A stretch of 64,000 nt of DNA from Chloroflexota bacterium. GTDB taxonomy: Bacteria; Chloroflexota; Dehalococcoidia; Lucifugimonadales; UBA826. Location of the stretch: contig PBKS01000015.1 in NCBI GenBank assembly GCA_002722155.1, positions 1 through 64,000 on the forward strand, in the 5' to 3' direction. The notes beneath the pieces were generated by a model that had not been told where the DNA came from, ran no database searches, and was given only the letters and a program-made list of their open reading frames with translations. Below, piece by piece: positions 55,306 through 64,000 of the stretch; position 1 is the first letter of the stretch; every line of letters begins with the position of its first letter. Both the position numbers and the translations under genes were made by a program.

Positions 55306-56673
55306 GTGAAAATAACCCAGGACGATGTCGTTGAACGGCAAACTGTGCTGCACATCGAACTTGAAGAGGACGATGTTGACCCTTATTTAAACAGGGCTTA
55401 TAAACGAGTAGTTCAGAAGGTAAACATACCAGGTTTCAGGAAGGGTAAGGCCCCTCGAAGAATCATAGAACAATACTTTGGAAGAGAATCCATGTTGAAC
55501 GAAATCCTGGATACAATGCTGCCAGAGCTAACAACCCAAGCAATAACCGATCAGAATCTGGATGCCGTCGGCCTCCCTAGCATCGAACTGGAAGACCTAG
55601 ACCCGTTTCAGTTCTCCGCGACAGTTCCCTTGAGACCCGAAGTGGATCTCGGGGAATATTCGTCAATTAGAATTGATAGAAGTCCTCCAGTAATCGAAGA
55701 TGATGCGATTGACAATAGAATCGAGCAAATCCGCCTCAGTGTCGCTACATGGGAACCCACTGAAAGACCTGTGGAAATCGGTGATATGGTAACTGCCCAA
55801 ATTAAAGGAACTATAGAGGAAAATACGATATTTGACGAAGCAGATGCTGTGTATTTAGTCAATGAAGAGATAGGCCGTCCTTTCCCTGGATTTTCGGAAA
55901 ATTTGGTGGGTCTTGAAACCAATAAATCATCACAATTTAATCTGCTAATCCCTGAGAATTTCGCCGATTCAAACTTAGCTGGTAAAGATGCTCATTTTGA
56001 AGTGACAATAAAAGATATAAAGACCAGGATATTACCTGAGGTAGATGACGAATTCGCAAAAGGCATTGGTGAAGGTTATGAAAGTCTGGAAGAACTAAAA
56101 AACGAAATCCAAAAGGGTATTGAAACAGAAGCTGAAGAAGAAAATTCAAGAGTTCACAGGGAGTCAATTGTAGAAGCGTTAATGGCGAACGCAACTGTGG
56201 ACATGTCGCCTCTCTTGTTGCAGCGAGAAGCTGAGCATATGGTGGAAGAACAAGAAAGAATGGTGTCTCAGGCAAATATGAATATAGATGATTACCTGAC
56301 CTCCTTGGGAAAAACCAGGGAAGAATTTGTGGAAGAGTCGAAGTCAGAGGCATCAGACAGACTAAAACGATCCTTCGTGCTCGAGAAATTAGCCAAAGAA
56401 GAAGACATTGAAATCTCTGATGAAGACATTGATGAGAGAATTTCTGAAATGTTTGCCAATTCGGAACAGGAAATTCCTGAATCGACCCAAAATGCACAAA
56501 TGCGAGACTATTTGAGCAGATCAATGTTAATGGAAGAAACTATGAAGAAACTAGAACTTATAGCTTCTGGTGGTTCCGTAGAAAGCGATAATACCGATGA
56601 CATTCCATCAGGCGAAAATAGTGACTCAAAAGCCGATGACAGCAAAGAACAAGAAAATAATGAGGAGAAGTAG
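55306..56673 (+). CDS. tig: Trigger factor
   Basis: A 455-residue ribosome-bound folding chaperone. The N-terminal ribosome-binding domain has the signature IPGFRKGKAPRRIIEQYFG (about 46-64), a central FKBP-type PPIase domain follows (about 155-240, with GDMVTAQIKGTI), and the C-terminal helical arms (250-430) end with an extra acidic, low-complexity tail SGENSDSKADDSKEQENNEEK. GTG start with TAGGAG upstream. It lies directly before clpP, the common tig-clpP-clpX order. Confidence 0.95.
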   Translation: MKITQDDVVERQTVLHIELEEDDVDPYLNRAYKRVVQKVNIPGFRKGKAPRRIIEQYFGRESMLNEILDTMLPELTTQAITDQNLDAVGLPSIELEDLDPFQFSATVPLRPEVDLGEYSSIRIDRSPPVIEDDAIDNRIEQIRLSVATWEPTERPVEIGDMVTAQIKGTIEENTIFDEADAVYLVNEEIGRPFPGFSENLVGLETNKSSQFNLLIPENFADSNLAGKDAHFEVTIKDIKTRILPEVDDEFAKGIGEGYESLEELKNEIQKGIETEAEEENSRVHRESIVEALMANATVDMSPLLLQREAEHMVEEQERMVSQANMNIDDYLTSLGKTREEFVEESKSEASDRLKRSFVLEKLAKEEDIEISDEDIDERISEMFANSEQEIPESTQNAQMRDYLSRSMLMEETMKKLELIASGGSVESDNTDDIPSGENSDSKADDSKEQENNEEK

Positions 56674-57285
56674 ATGCTTGATAGACCTGAAAATATAATT
56701 CCCTACGTAGTGGAAAGGGATCCAAGAGGAGAAAGAACTTACGACATATACTCTCTCTTACTTAAGGAAAGGATAGTTTTTCTGGGCACAGGAATTAACG
56801 ACCAGGTTGCAAACGCAATAATCGCTCAATTACTTTTCCTCGACAGAGAAGACCCGGAAAGGGATATAAATCTCTACATTAATTCACCAGGTGGAGTAAT
56901 AACTGCCGGGTTAGCCATTTACGACACGATGCAATTAATTAGACCCAATGTATCTACCATATGCGTAGGAATGGCTGCTAGCATGGGAACTGTCTTGTTA
57001 TGTGGAGGAGCAGCGGGAAAGAGATATGCTCTTCCTAATTCCACGATACACATGCATCAAGCTCTTGGTGGCGCCCAAGGTCAAGCATCCGATATTGAAA
57101 TAGCTGCGCGGGAAATAATAAGGATGCAGGATAAAATTCGAAACATAATCTCGAAACACACTGGCCAATCATACGAAAAAATTGCCCGTGATACAGATCG
57201 AGACTTTTATATGAGTTCAGAGCAAGCTCAAGAATACGGCCTGATTGATATAGTAATGGCTTCTCCCGAAGACACGGCAAAATAG
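56674..57285 (+). CDS. clpP: ATP-dependent Clp protease proteolytic subunit
   Basis: A 203-residue ClpP, forming the 14-mer peptidase barrel. The triad is Ser103 ([11 protein letters not shown]), His128 (TIHMHQ) and Asp in [18 protein letters not shown] (about 177). It starts immediately after the tig stop with no gap, so translation is coupled. It partners with ClpX, whose gene follows 8 bp on. Confidence 0.97.
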   Translation: MLDRPENIIPYVVERDPRGERTYDIYSLLLKERIVFLGTGINDQVANAIIAQLLFLDREDPERDINLYINSPGGVITAGLAIYDTMQLIRPNVSTICVGMAASMGTVLLCGGAAGKRYALPNSTIHMHQALGGAQGQASDIEIAAREIIRMQDKIRNIISKHTGQSYEKIARDTDRDFYMSSEQAQEYGLIDIVMASPEDTAK

Positions 57286-57293
57286 AGGTTCAT

Positions 57294-58586
57294 ATGTCCA
57301 CGAACCAAAATGACTATTTATGTTCCTTCTGCAGCAAACCTCAAGCACAGGTCAAAAGATTGATAGCCGGACCCGACCGTGTGTTCATATGTGACGAATG
57401 TGTAGACCTCTGCCAACAAATAATTTCAGAAGAGACTACAGAAGATGTGGAGCGATTAGATAACCCTCTTGAAAAAGGAATAACACCTAGATACATCTAC
57501 GAAAAACTTGAAGAATACGTTATTGGTCAGGAAAAAGCTAAAAGAATCTTAAGCGTGGCCGTATACAATCATTATAAAAGAGTGTGGTCTAATAAACACT
57601 CAGATGAAAAAGTAGAACTGCAAAAAGCAAATATTTTGATGTACGGACCATCCGGGTCAGGTAAAACGCATTTGGCCCAAACTCTAGCCCGCATTCTGGA
57701 CGTTCCTTTCGCAATTGTCGATGCAACTTCAATAACAGAGGCCGGCTATGTTGGAGAAGACGTTGAAAATATATTGTTGAGACTGATACAAGCTGCTGAC
57801 TACGATATATCGAGGGCAGAACATGGAATAATTTATATTGACGAGATAGATAAAATTACTCGTAAAAGCCCAAACCCTTCGATAACCAGAGATGTATCAG
57901 GGGAAGGTGTACAGCAAGCTCTTTTAAAGATAATAGAGGGGTGCATTGCCAACGTTCCGCCTCAAGGTGGTAGAAAACACCCACACCAAGAATTCATGCA
58001 AATAAAGACTGACGATATTTTATTCATGGTTGGTGGAGCATTTGAAGGTATGAGTGAGCTTCTTATGAGGCGAGTACACAAAGATAAATACATTTTAGGT
58101 TTCAAACAAACAACAGCCGTTGAAGAAAGTGCCGAGGATTTAGTCCAGTTGGTACGCCATCAAATCAATCCTGATGATTTGATGGAATTCGGTTTCATAA
58201 CAGAATTCGTTGGAAGATTACCTGTTCTAGTAACTCTAGATGAACTGAAAAAAGAGGATTTAATACGAATATTGACTGAACCCAAAAATGCCTTCGTTGA
58301 ACAGTATAGAGCATTGTTTAAAATGGAAGAGGTTGATCTAAAATTTAGCGAAGAAGCCTTGTCAGCCACTGCAGAAAAAGCAATAGAACAAAAGACCGGG
58401 GCTAGAGGGCTAAGGACAATACTAGAATCGACCCTTATGGAAGTCATGTTTGAATTACCCAGCCTGAGAGATATAACTGACTGCACAGTTGAAGCAGATG
58501 CGATTAGAGGAGATGCTCCTGTGAAACTGTCCAAGGACGGCGGAGAAATTATCGAACTGCCAACGCTTGAAAAAAAATCGGCCTAA
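57294..58586 (+). CDS. clpX: ClpX ATPase subunit of Clp protease
   Basis: A 430-residue AAA+ unfoldase. The N-terminal zinc domain is CSFCSK...[10 protein letters not shown] (about 11-42). Walker A is [16 protein letters not shown], Walker [13 protein letters not shown], the pore loop GYVGEDVE, and the R-finger/sensor region lies near RPEFxG (here [15 protein letters not shown], with the Arg motif slightly changed from the usual RLPV context). The C-terminus is acidic. Its stop lies next to the aspS stop on the other strand (no gap). Confidence 0.96.
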   Translation: MSTNQNDYLCSFCSKPQAQVKRLIAGPDRVFICDECVDLCQQIISEETTEDVERLDNPLEKGITPRYIYEKLEEYVIGQEKAKRILSVAVYNHYKRVWSNKHSDEKVELQKANILMYGPSGSGKTHLAQTLARILDVPFAIVDATSITEAGYVGEDVENILLRLIQAADYDISRAEHGIIYIDEIDKITRKSPNPSITRDVSGEGVQQALLKIIEGCIANVPPQGGRKHPHQEFMQIKTDDILFMVGGAFEGMSELLMRRVHKDKYILGFKQTTAVEESAEDLVQLVRHQINPDDLMEFGFITEFVGRLPVLVTLDELKKEDLIRILTEPKNAFVEQYRALFKMEEVDLKFSEEALSATAEKAIEQKTGARGLRTILESTLMEVMFELPSLRDITDCTVEADAIRGDAPVKLSKDGGEIIELPTLEKKSA

Positions 58587-60395
58587 TTAGCTATCATCAG
58601 GTTCGATACCTACAACTTCTAAATGGAGCTCTTTCAGTTGGCTTTCTTCAACTACAGATGGGGCGTCAAACAAGGGATCCAACTGGCTCTGAGTTTTAGG
58701 AAAAGCTATAACATCTCTTATAGAGTCTTTTCCAGTAAGTACCATAATAAGTCTATCAATGCCTGGAGCTATTCCCCCATGCGGAGGTGCTCCATATTCA
58801 AAGGCATCTAAGAGCTGGGCAAATCTTTCACCAATCTCATCTCTGGTATATCCAAGAACAGCAAAAACATCTTCCTGTAACTTCCGGTCATGAATTCTGA
58901 TACTTCCACTTGCCATCTCCAATCCGTTACATATTAAATCGTAAGATTGGGCTATAACCTTAGCAGGATCCTTCAGAATATAATCTTCATACCCGTCCCT
59001 TGGCATGCAAAAAGCGTGATGTGAGGCGTTCCAGCATCCACTCTCCGTGTCCCATTCGAACAAAGGAAAATCTGTAATAAAAGCAAAATGCATCATTTCC
59101 GGGTCAGCTAAGCCCAAACGCGAGCCCAATTCATGCCGTAATGCTGCTAAAGCTGAGTTTGTTGATTTAGATTCACCCGCTATGATAAGGATTAAATCAC
59201 CTTCCGTTGCACCAGTGGAGACTGAAAACTCGTTTACATTTTCAGGCGTTAAAAATCTAGCAATATTGGATCTCATTTTATCCATATCTATTAAACCAGA
59301 ATTATCATCCAGGCCATTAATTCCAATCGCTATCAAACCAGTCGCGCCTCTTTCTTTAACAAAATCTGTCAGCTCATCTATTTGACCCCTGGTGAACTCC
59401 CCGCACCCAGGTACGGAAAATCCCTTAACAATACCTCCGTTTTTCAATACGTTATGAAAAACATTGAATTCTGTTTTTTTTGCTGTCTCTCCTAAATCTG
59501 CCATTTTCATTCCAAACCTTAAATCAGGTTTGTCTGTTCCGTAATCTTTCATACTTTGTTCATACGTCAATCTCGGAAAAGGTTTAACGAAAGCCTTGTC
59601 AGAAAATAAAGATTCCAGAAGCCCAGTGAATAGGTCTTCTGTCAATAAAAGAACATCTTCTTGTGTGACAAAACTCATCTCTAGATCAAGTTGTGTAAAC
59701 TCCGGCTGTCTATCTGCTCTTGAATCTTCATCCCTGAAACACCGTGCTATTTGAAAATATCTCTCGAACCCAGCAACCATTAGTAGCTGTTTGAGCTGCT
59801 GGGGAGATTGAGGTAAAGCATAAAATTTGCCTGGGTACAAACGGCTAGGAACTATGTGATCCCGAGCGCCTTCAGGAGTGCTCTTAATCAATATAGGAGT
59901 TTCAATTTCCAAAAAATTTCGTTCGTCAAGAAAATCACGTATGTATTTAACCACTTTATGTCGGGTTATCAACGCGTCCCTCATGCTCTCTCTTCGAAGA
60001 TCCACATAGCGATATTTCAGGCGAACATTTTCATCAACCGCAGAATCTTCATTAACATAAAAAGGAGGAGTCAAAGCCGGATTTAGCACTATTAATTCAG
60101 AAGCATACACTTCTATTTCGCCAGATTTCATTTCTGTATTTACTGTGCCATCAGGCCTAGGAGCCACTTCGCCTGATACTTGAATAACCCATTCGTTCCG
60201 CAACTGTTGAGCAATCTCATGGGCTTTTGCGTGCATTTCTGGGTTAAAGACAACCTGAACCAACCCTTCTCGATCCCTTAAGTCGATGAATATTAGGTTC
60301 CCATGATCACGTCTGCGATGAACCCACCCTGCCAGGGTGACCGATTTACCTACATCCGACGAACGTAAAGTTCCGCAACTAATATTTTTCAGCAA
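58587..60395 (-). CDS. aspS: Aspartyl-tRNA synthetase (probably non-discriminating)
   Basis: A 602-residue bacterial-type class II AspRS: OB-fold anticodon-binding domain (1-about 110), catalytic core with motif 2 (FERYFQIARCFRDEDSRADRQPEFTQLDLEMSF), the GAD insertion and motif 3 (GGIAPGIDRLIMVLTG). His31 (GWVHRRRDHG) is the residue that in Pseudomonas-type enzymes allows charging of both tRNA-Asp and tRNA-Asn; discriminating E. coli-type AspRS has Leu there. With gatCA in the window this points to Asn-tRNA formation by amidation. TTG start with GGAGG upstream. Confidence 0.96.
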   Translation of the reverse strand: MLKNISCGTLRSSDVGKSVTLAGWVHRRRDHGNLIFIDLRDREGLVQVVFNPEMHAKAHEIAQQLRNEWVIQVSGEVAPRPDGTVNTEMKSGEIEVYASELIVLNPALTPPFYVNEDSAVDENVRLKYRYVDLRRESMRDALITRHKVVKYIRDFLDERNFLEIETPILIKSTPEGARDHIVPSRLYPGKFYALPQSPQQLKQLLMVAGFERYFQIARCFRDEDSRADRQPEFTQLDLEMSFVTQEDVLLLTEDLFTGLLESLFSDKAFVKPFPRLTYEQSMKDYGTDKPDLRFGMKMADLGETAKKTEFNVFHNVLKNGGIVKGFSVPGCGEFTRGQIDELTDFVKERGATGLIAIGINGLDDNSGLIDMDKMRSNIARFLTPENVNEFSVSTGATEGDLILIIAGESKSTNSALAALRHELGSRLGLADPEMMHFAFITDFPLFEWDTESGCWNASHHAFCMPRDGYEDYILKDPAKVIAQSYDLICNGLEMASGSIRIHDRKLQEDVFAVLGYTRDEIGERFAQLLDAFEYGAPPHGGIAPGIDRLIMVLTGKDSIRDVIAFPKTQSQLDPLFDAPSVVEESQLKELHLEVVGIEPDDS

Positions 60396-60422
60396 TTAAT
60401 TCCTCCAGGGGCCACTCAAAAA

Positions 60423-60651
60423 TTATATCCCTCTAAACTTATCCTTTGGGATTTCCAATATTGTAAATGCCTCGACTGCTTCAGTTTCCGAGTTTAAATA
60501 ACTAGAATTCAGCACCACTTTCGTATCGATAATACCTCTTTCTTTTAAAAAATCGCCGTATAACAATTCCTTCACTAACTCCGATCTGCCTTGCTATGCT
60601 GGCATTAGACATACTTCCACCTACCTCTATTACTTCGTTCTCTAAAATCAT
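60423..60651 (-). pseudogene. Frameshifted Lrp/AsnC-like HTH regulator remnant
   Basis: From an ATG at 60651 the frame gives MILENEVIEVGGSMSNASIA then RQIGVSEGIVIRRF, a recognisable helix-turn-helix like that of Lrp/AsnC proteins. It is broken at a TTTTTT run and soon stops. One base later the other frame continues LKERGIIDTKVVLNSSYLN...FTILEIPKDKFRGI to a stop at 60423. Deleting one T would restore a 75-residue protein. It may be a real pseudogene or a homopolymer read error. It fills most of the 356-bp gap between aspS and plsY; nothing else is seen there. Confidence 0.55.
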
Positions 60652-60751
60652 CAAGCATAAACGCAGCCGGTAAATTAATTCAATAAAAATACTATATGTA
60701 AGTTAAAGACCTGACAAACCCCTATAAAACGCCTGATATAATTCCGCAATT

Positions 60752-61453
60752 TCATCCTCTTCTTACCCAGTAATCCTTGGAAAGAATATCTCGATCAAAA
60801 ATAAGTCGACAGAAAATTGTTGATGTCACTGATCCCTCAGGAACAATATTTCCATTTGAAATAAGACGTTTACAAATCAACAAAGAACCTAACAAAACAC
60901 TAAAATATGTGATAGATGATGGTTTTCCGAAAGCGAAACACAATATCGGCAAAAGGCCTATCGCAACAAAACACCAAAACCCGCTATCTTTGTACACTAT
61001 AAGACGTCCTAATATACCAACGAATAAGATTAACACTAGGATTTCTTCCCACATTTGAAATCCCAGTATTACTCCTAAAGCAGTAGCTATTCCTCGACCT
61101 CCTTTGAAGCCAATGAACACGGACCAATTGTGACCGGTTATCAAACCTACACCAGCTACTAAGAGAACATATTCTCCCAATCCTAGAATTATATCGAGGA
61201 GAATTATGATAAAAGTGCCTTTAAGCAGACAATCTATTGTACCTGCGATAATACCAATTACCTTCCCACCGTTAACATATAGGTTAGATGCTCCAACATT
61301 CATTGAACCACGGGTCCTAATATCTATTCTTGCTATAAATTTACCTAATAGATACGAAGTGGGGATAGAACCAATGAAGTAGCAAATAATTATGACAGTG
61401 ACGTATGGTACGTACCCATTAAGTGGCACGACAAACAGCTTTGTCAAGTTCAT
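60752..61453 (-). CDS. plsY: Acyl-phosphate glycerol-3-phosphate acyltransferase
   Basis: A 233-residue membrane enzyme that moves the acyl group from acyl phosphate to glycerol 3-phosphate, the first step of phospholipid synthesis. It has the PlsY motifs FIGSIPTSYLLGKF, RTRGSMNVGASN (motif 1; usually GSGNVGATN), and HNWSVFIGFKGGRGIATALG (motif 2). About six TM segments. The open frame begins inside the PHP gene end, overlapping it by 35 bp; the exact start is uncertain. It is likely co-transcribed with rny and the PHP gene. Confidence 0.9.
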   Translation of the reverse strand: MNLTKLFVVPLNGYVPYVTVIIICYFIGSIPTSYLLGKFIARIDIRTRGSMNVGASNLYVNGGKVIGIIAGTIDCLLKGTFIIILLDIILGLGEYVLLVAGVGLITGHNWSVFIGFKGGRGIATALGVILGFQMWEEILVLILFVGILGRLIVYKDSGFWCFVAIGLLPILCFAFGKPSSITYFSVLLGSLLICKRLISNGNIVPEGSVTSTIFCRLIFDRDILSKDYWVRRG

Positions 61454-62282
61454 ACACGGAATCTAGAGGAGGACCGACATCACCGGGATGAGGATCATTT
61501 TGATCTTCTGAATTGTGGTAGTCACTGCCACCACATTTAATCAGGGAATATTTATCAGCTATACCTGATAAATAGGATACTTGGTCGCGGTCGTAATCAC
61601 CGTAATATACCTCTATTCCTCCTAATCCAGCCTCACAAAGCGTGGGTATTAACTTATCTAGATTCTTGATACTTTTCCTACCAGATTTAGCATTAGACAA
61701 GAGAGGATGTGCTAAAACTGGCAATGCCCCATTGCTTTTGAGAATTTTAATTCCTTGAACTGGACCAATCATTACTCTAGGAGCGTAACCAGGGGAGTCA
61801 AGATTCAAATAATCTCTAAAAGCCTCTTTAATATTGCTTGAATACCCAAGTTCTACCAAAGCAGTAGCAATATGTGGTCTTCCAACAGAAGCGCCATTGG
61901 CTATAGCAACTACTCTGTCCCATGTTACTTCAACCCCAATTAAAGAAAGTTTTTCAATTATCTTTTTCCCTCTGGCTAATCGCGCCGTTCTAAACACTGA
62001 AAGCCTTTCTTGAAAGGCTCTATCTTCGGCATCCACTCCGTAACCTAGAATATGGATCTCGTCATCAAGATATTGAGTGCCAAGCTCTATTCCATTTATT
62101 ATCCTTACTCCTAACTTTGATCCACACAAATTCGCCTCACGAAGGCCGGAAGTAGTGTCGTGATCAGTCAATGCTATCGTGGTGAGACCTCGCTCAAAAC
62201 AAAACTCGACAAGCTCACTGGGAGACAGTGCGCCATCAGAATGACTGCTATGTAGATGCAAATCTACTTTTATTTGATACAT
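61419..62282 (-). CDS. PHP-domain phosphoesterase (YciV/RNase AM-like)
   Basis: A 287-residue PHP-family metal-dependent phosphoesterase. The metal motifs are DLHLHSSHSDG (N-terminal HxH), LTDHDTTSGL, GIELGTQ, VLAHPLL and CGGSDYHNS. It resembles E. coli YciV (RNase AM), which hydrolyses 3',5'-bisphosphate nucleotides and trims RNA 5' ends. Its neighbour RNase Y supports a role in RNA metabolism, by inference. The ATG at 62282 is preferred because the protein then begins MYQIKVDLHLHS; the longer frame has an unrelated leader. Confidence 0.88.
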   Translation of the reverse strand: MYQIKVDLHLHSSHSDGALSPSELVEFCFERGLTTIALTDHDTTSGLREANLCGSKLGVRIINGIELGTQYLDDEIHILGYGVDAEDRAFQERLSVFRTARLARGKKIIEKLSLIGVEVTWDRVVAIANGASVGRPHIATALVELGYSSNIKEAFRDYLNLDSPGYAPRVMIGPVQGIKILKSNGALPVLAHPLLSNAKSGRKSIKNLDKLIPTLCEAGLGGIEVYYGDYDRDQVSYLSGIADKYSLIKCGGSDYHNSEDQNDPHPGDVGPPLDSVYELDKAVCRAT

Positions 62283-62355
62283 TACAGACCATTTCTGGGG
62301 GTTGAAATATGTAACCCCCAGAAGATTTATTAACGTTTGCAAGTGCTATAAGATT

Positions 62356-63882
62356 TTATCTTGCATACTCTACTGATCGTTTTTCCCGTATAACAACCAC
62401 TTTAATCTGCCCAGGGTATGCTAGTTTTTCTTCTATGTTTTTCACGACATCTCTTGCAAGAGTAGTAGCTGAAACATCATCTACAGAGTCAGGAGCCACC
62501 ATGATACGTACCTCCCTACCTGCCTGTATCGCAAAACACTTTTCTACCCCTTCAAAATCGCCCGCTACTTCCTCCAATTCTTCCATCCTCTTAACATAAT
62601 TTTCAACCGTATCTTTTCTAGAACCCGGCCTAGCCGCACTTAAAGCATCAGCAGCGGCAACAATGAAGGATTCAACAGAACTCATTTCATCATCATGATG
62701 TTCACCAATGCAGGTGGTCACACGATGAGACACTTTGTATTTTTTCGCTATATCTGCCCCAATTTCTGCATGGGGACCTTCTATCTCGTGGCTTAGAGCC
62801 TTGCCAATATCATGAAGCAAACCTCCAACTTTAGCTACTTTGACATTAGCTCCTACCTCAGCCGCCATCAGACCAGCAAGGTGTGCAACCTCTAAGCAAT
62901 GCATAAGTACATTTTCACCATAGCTAAACCGGTATTTAAGTCGTCCTAGCAATCTAATTAATTCAGGATGGAGGCCTCTAACATCAGCTTCTAGAACTGC
63001 CGATTCCCCACTTTTCCATATGGTTTCTTCTACCTCTTCCTGGGATTTTTTTACCATATCTTCAATTCTGGCGGGATGAATCCTACCATCTGATACAAGT
63101 TTAGAGACCGCTAACCTTGCGACTTCTCTTCTGACAGGATCAAAACACGATAGTGTAATAGCTTCAGGAGTATCATCAATTATCAGATCTACTCCTGTGT
63201 TCCTTTCAATAGATCGTATATTACGACCTTCCCGACCTATCAACCGGCCTTTCATATCGTCACTAGGAATCGGAACCGTACTTACAGTAGCCTCTGAAAC
63301 AACATCAGAAGCAAGCCTCTGAATTGCCTGGCCCAGTATCATTCTAGCTTTGTCGTTAGCTTCGTTTTTCGCCGACTCTTCCATATCTCGGTATTTAAGA
63401 GCCAGTTCGTGATGAAAATCACCCTCAGCAGTCGTCATGATGATATCTTTGGCATCATCCATTGTCATATCAGCTACGGTTTCAAGTTGCTGTAAACTTT
63501 GGGATTTTACCCCTTTAGCTTCCTCGTAAAGGTCCTCTATCTCTTTTTCTCGCCCATTTAATGTGCGTTCTCTTCGTTCTAAATTTTGTGACCTCTTCTC
63601 AGCATTTTCTTCTCTATTAGCAACTCTGCGTTCTATTCTTCTTACTTCGCTGCGTCTCTCTTTAAGTTCGTCATCTCCATCCTTTTGGACTTTTAATGAT
63701 TCCTCTTTCGCCTCCAAAAGTATTTTTCGCTGTTCTTCCAATGCCTGCTCAAGAATGCGTTCTGCTTCTGATCGGGCAGCGACCTTACTTCGGAAGGTTT
63801 GAAGACTCCTAACGCTAATACCAAAAACCGTACCGACAATTAAACTGATGAGGCCGGCGATCGCTATCATAGTTATATCCAT
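62356..63882 (-). CDS. rny: Ribonuclease Y
   Basis: A 508-residue membrane-anchored endoribonuclease that starts mRNA decay. The order is N-terminal TM (about 4-24, MIAIAGLISLIVGTVFGIS), a long charged coiled coil (about 30-190), KH domain with GRLIGREGRNIRSIERNTGVDLIIDDTPEAI (about 210-245), then HD domain with LLHDIGKALSHEIEGPHAEIGADIA and CIGEHHDDEMS. GAGGAGG is 7 nt before the ATG. It is the first gene of the minus-strand run rny-PHP-plsY. Confidence 0.96.
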   Translation of the reverse strand: MDITMIAIAGLISLIVGTVFGISVRSLQTFRSKVAARSEAERILEQALEEQRKILLEAKEESLKVQKDGDDELKERRSEVRRIERRVANREENAEKRSQNLERRERTLNGREKEIEDLYEEAKGVKSQSLQQLETVADMTMDDAKDIIMTTAEGDFHHELALKYRDMEESAKNEANDKARMILGQAIQRLASDVVSEATVSTVPIPSDDMKGRLIGREGRNIRSIERNTGVDLIIDDTPEAITLSCFDPVRREVARLAVSKLVSDGRIHPARIEDMVKKSQEEVEETIWKSGESAVLEADVRGLHPELIRLLGRLKYRFSYGENVLMHCLEVAHLAGLMAAEVGANVKVAKVGGLLHDIGKALSHEIEGPHAEIGADIAKKYKVSHRVTTCIGEHHDDEMSSVESFIVAAADALSAARPGSRKDTVENYVKRMEELEEVAGDFEGVEKCFAIQAGREVRIMVAPDSVDDVSATTLARDVVKNIEEKLAYPGQIKVVVIREKRSVEYAR

Positions 63883-63945
63883 GCGATATACCTCCTCAAT
63901 ATTCTATTTTTATTTGGCTCCCCAAAATGGGATTCCAACTATGTA

Positions 63946-63954
63946 ATTATATCA
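63946..63954 (-). promoter_or_regulatory. Candidate extended -10 promoter for rny
   Basis: Minus-strand TGATATAAT, about 64 bp before the rny start, with a poor -35. The surrounding GCCTGATATAATT also occurs at 60732-60744 on the plus strand. The rest of 63883-64000 has no recognisable gene. Confidence 0.45.
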
Positions 63955-64000
63955 GGCATCCAAGATAACCGTTTAAAAAAGGGGGCTAGAGTACTAAATC

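Noticed and set aside
60734-60742. TGATATAAT on the plus strand before plsY's 3' end
   Set aside because: It would drive only antisense RNA and lacks a -35 at the right distance. It may be a chance match in AT-rich sequence.

Overview
The window looks like a chromosomal contig from a low-GC (roughly 40% by eye), free-living bacterium, most likely a marine Chloroflexota lineage such as SAR202/Dehalococcoidia. This is inference. It rests on the mix of gene families: a VLRF1-type release factor of the kind known from Actinobacteria and Chloroflexi, many stand-alone catabolic oxidoreductases, Ldh2, SMP-30 and phosphotriesterase-type hydrolases, a 2-oxoacid:ferredoxin oxidoreductase, and PPi-type phosphofructokinase. 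TTG start codons are unusually common. Genes are densely packed with short gaps.

Layout. Positions 1-740 hold the start of a possible lipoprotein gene running off the left edge, a frameshifted and truncated tyrosine recombinase, and a tRNA-Val(GAC) whose 3' end abuts the recombinase start. This looks like the scar of an integrated element. Positions 829-8689 (minus strand) carry an SDR, then the run aminotransferase-gatC-gatA-hydrolase, a Gfo/Idh/MocA oxidoreductase, a FAD oxidoreductase and an SMP-30 lactonase. Positions 8940-26000 are a mosaic of small-molecule enzymes: MFS, phosphotriesterase-like, VOC, RidA, S51 peptidase, ferredoxin, SDR, a VLRF1-type release factor, a large alpha/beta hydrolase, RpiB, half of a ThDP decarboxylase, an epimerase, a class III aminotransferase plus FAD oxidoreductase, NIPSNAP, GalE, acyl-CoA synthetase and a haloacid dehalogenase.

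Positions 25912-33528 form a central-metabolism block. After the PPi-phosphofructokinase comes a separate promoter and a SAM-I riboswitch with a clear terminator/antiterminator. It precedes an S-adenosylmethionine recycling operon: MTA phosphorylase, rhodanese, a PfkB kinase (candidate adenosine kinase), SAH hydrolase and SAM synthetase, then a phosphohexomutase. The polyamine pair speD-speE at 43.5-44.8 kb uses SAM and makes MTA, which the operon recycles.

Positions 33601-48283 contain Ldh2, DNA polymerase I, a DHA2 transporter, tRNA-Gly(TCC), two metallopeptidases (one an unfamiliar membrane-anchored HExxH protein), acyl-CoA dehydrogenase plus reductase, speDE, a UvrD-type helicase and a split MaoC dehydratase pair. 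A bidirectional terminator separates these from korAB. Next come ccmAB, queF, an FAH-family hydrolase, ccdA and a small membrane protein. Positions 55306-63882 are housekeeping genes: tig-clpP-clpX, aspS (with the His31 signature of a non-discriminating enzyme, matching the gatCA genes), a frameshifted HTH regulator remnant, plsY, a PHP phosphoesterase and RNase Y.

No CRISPR array, insertion sequence, rRNA or prophage block was seen. The items most worth a second look are the SAM-I-controlled salvage operon with its unassigned kinase and rhodanese, the VLRF1-type release factor, the membrane-anchored HEWLH/NETAAD peptidase, the ACL5-like aminopropyltransferase, the 22-bp palindrome at the start of the MFS gene, and the integrase scar at tRNA-Val.
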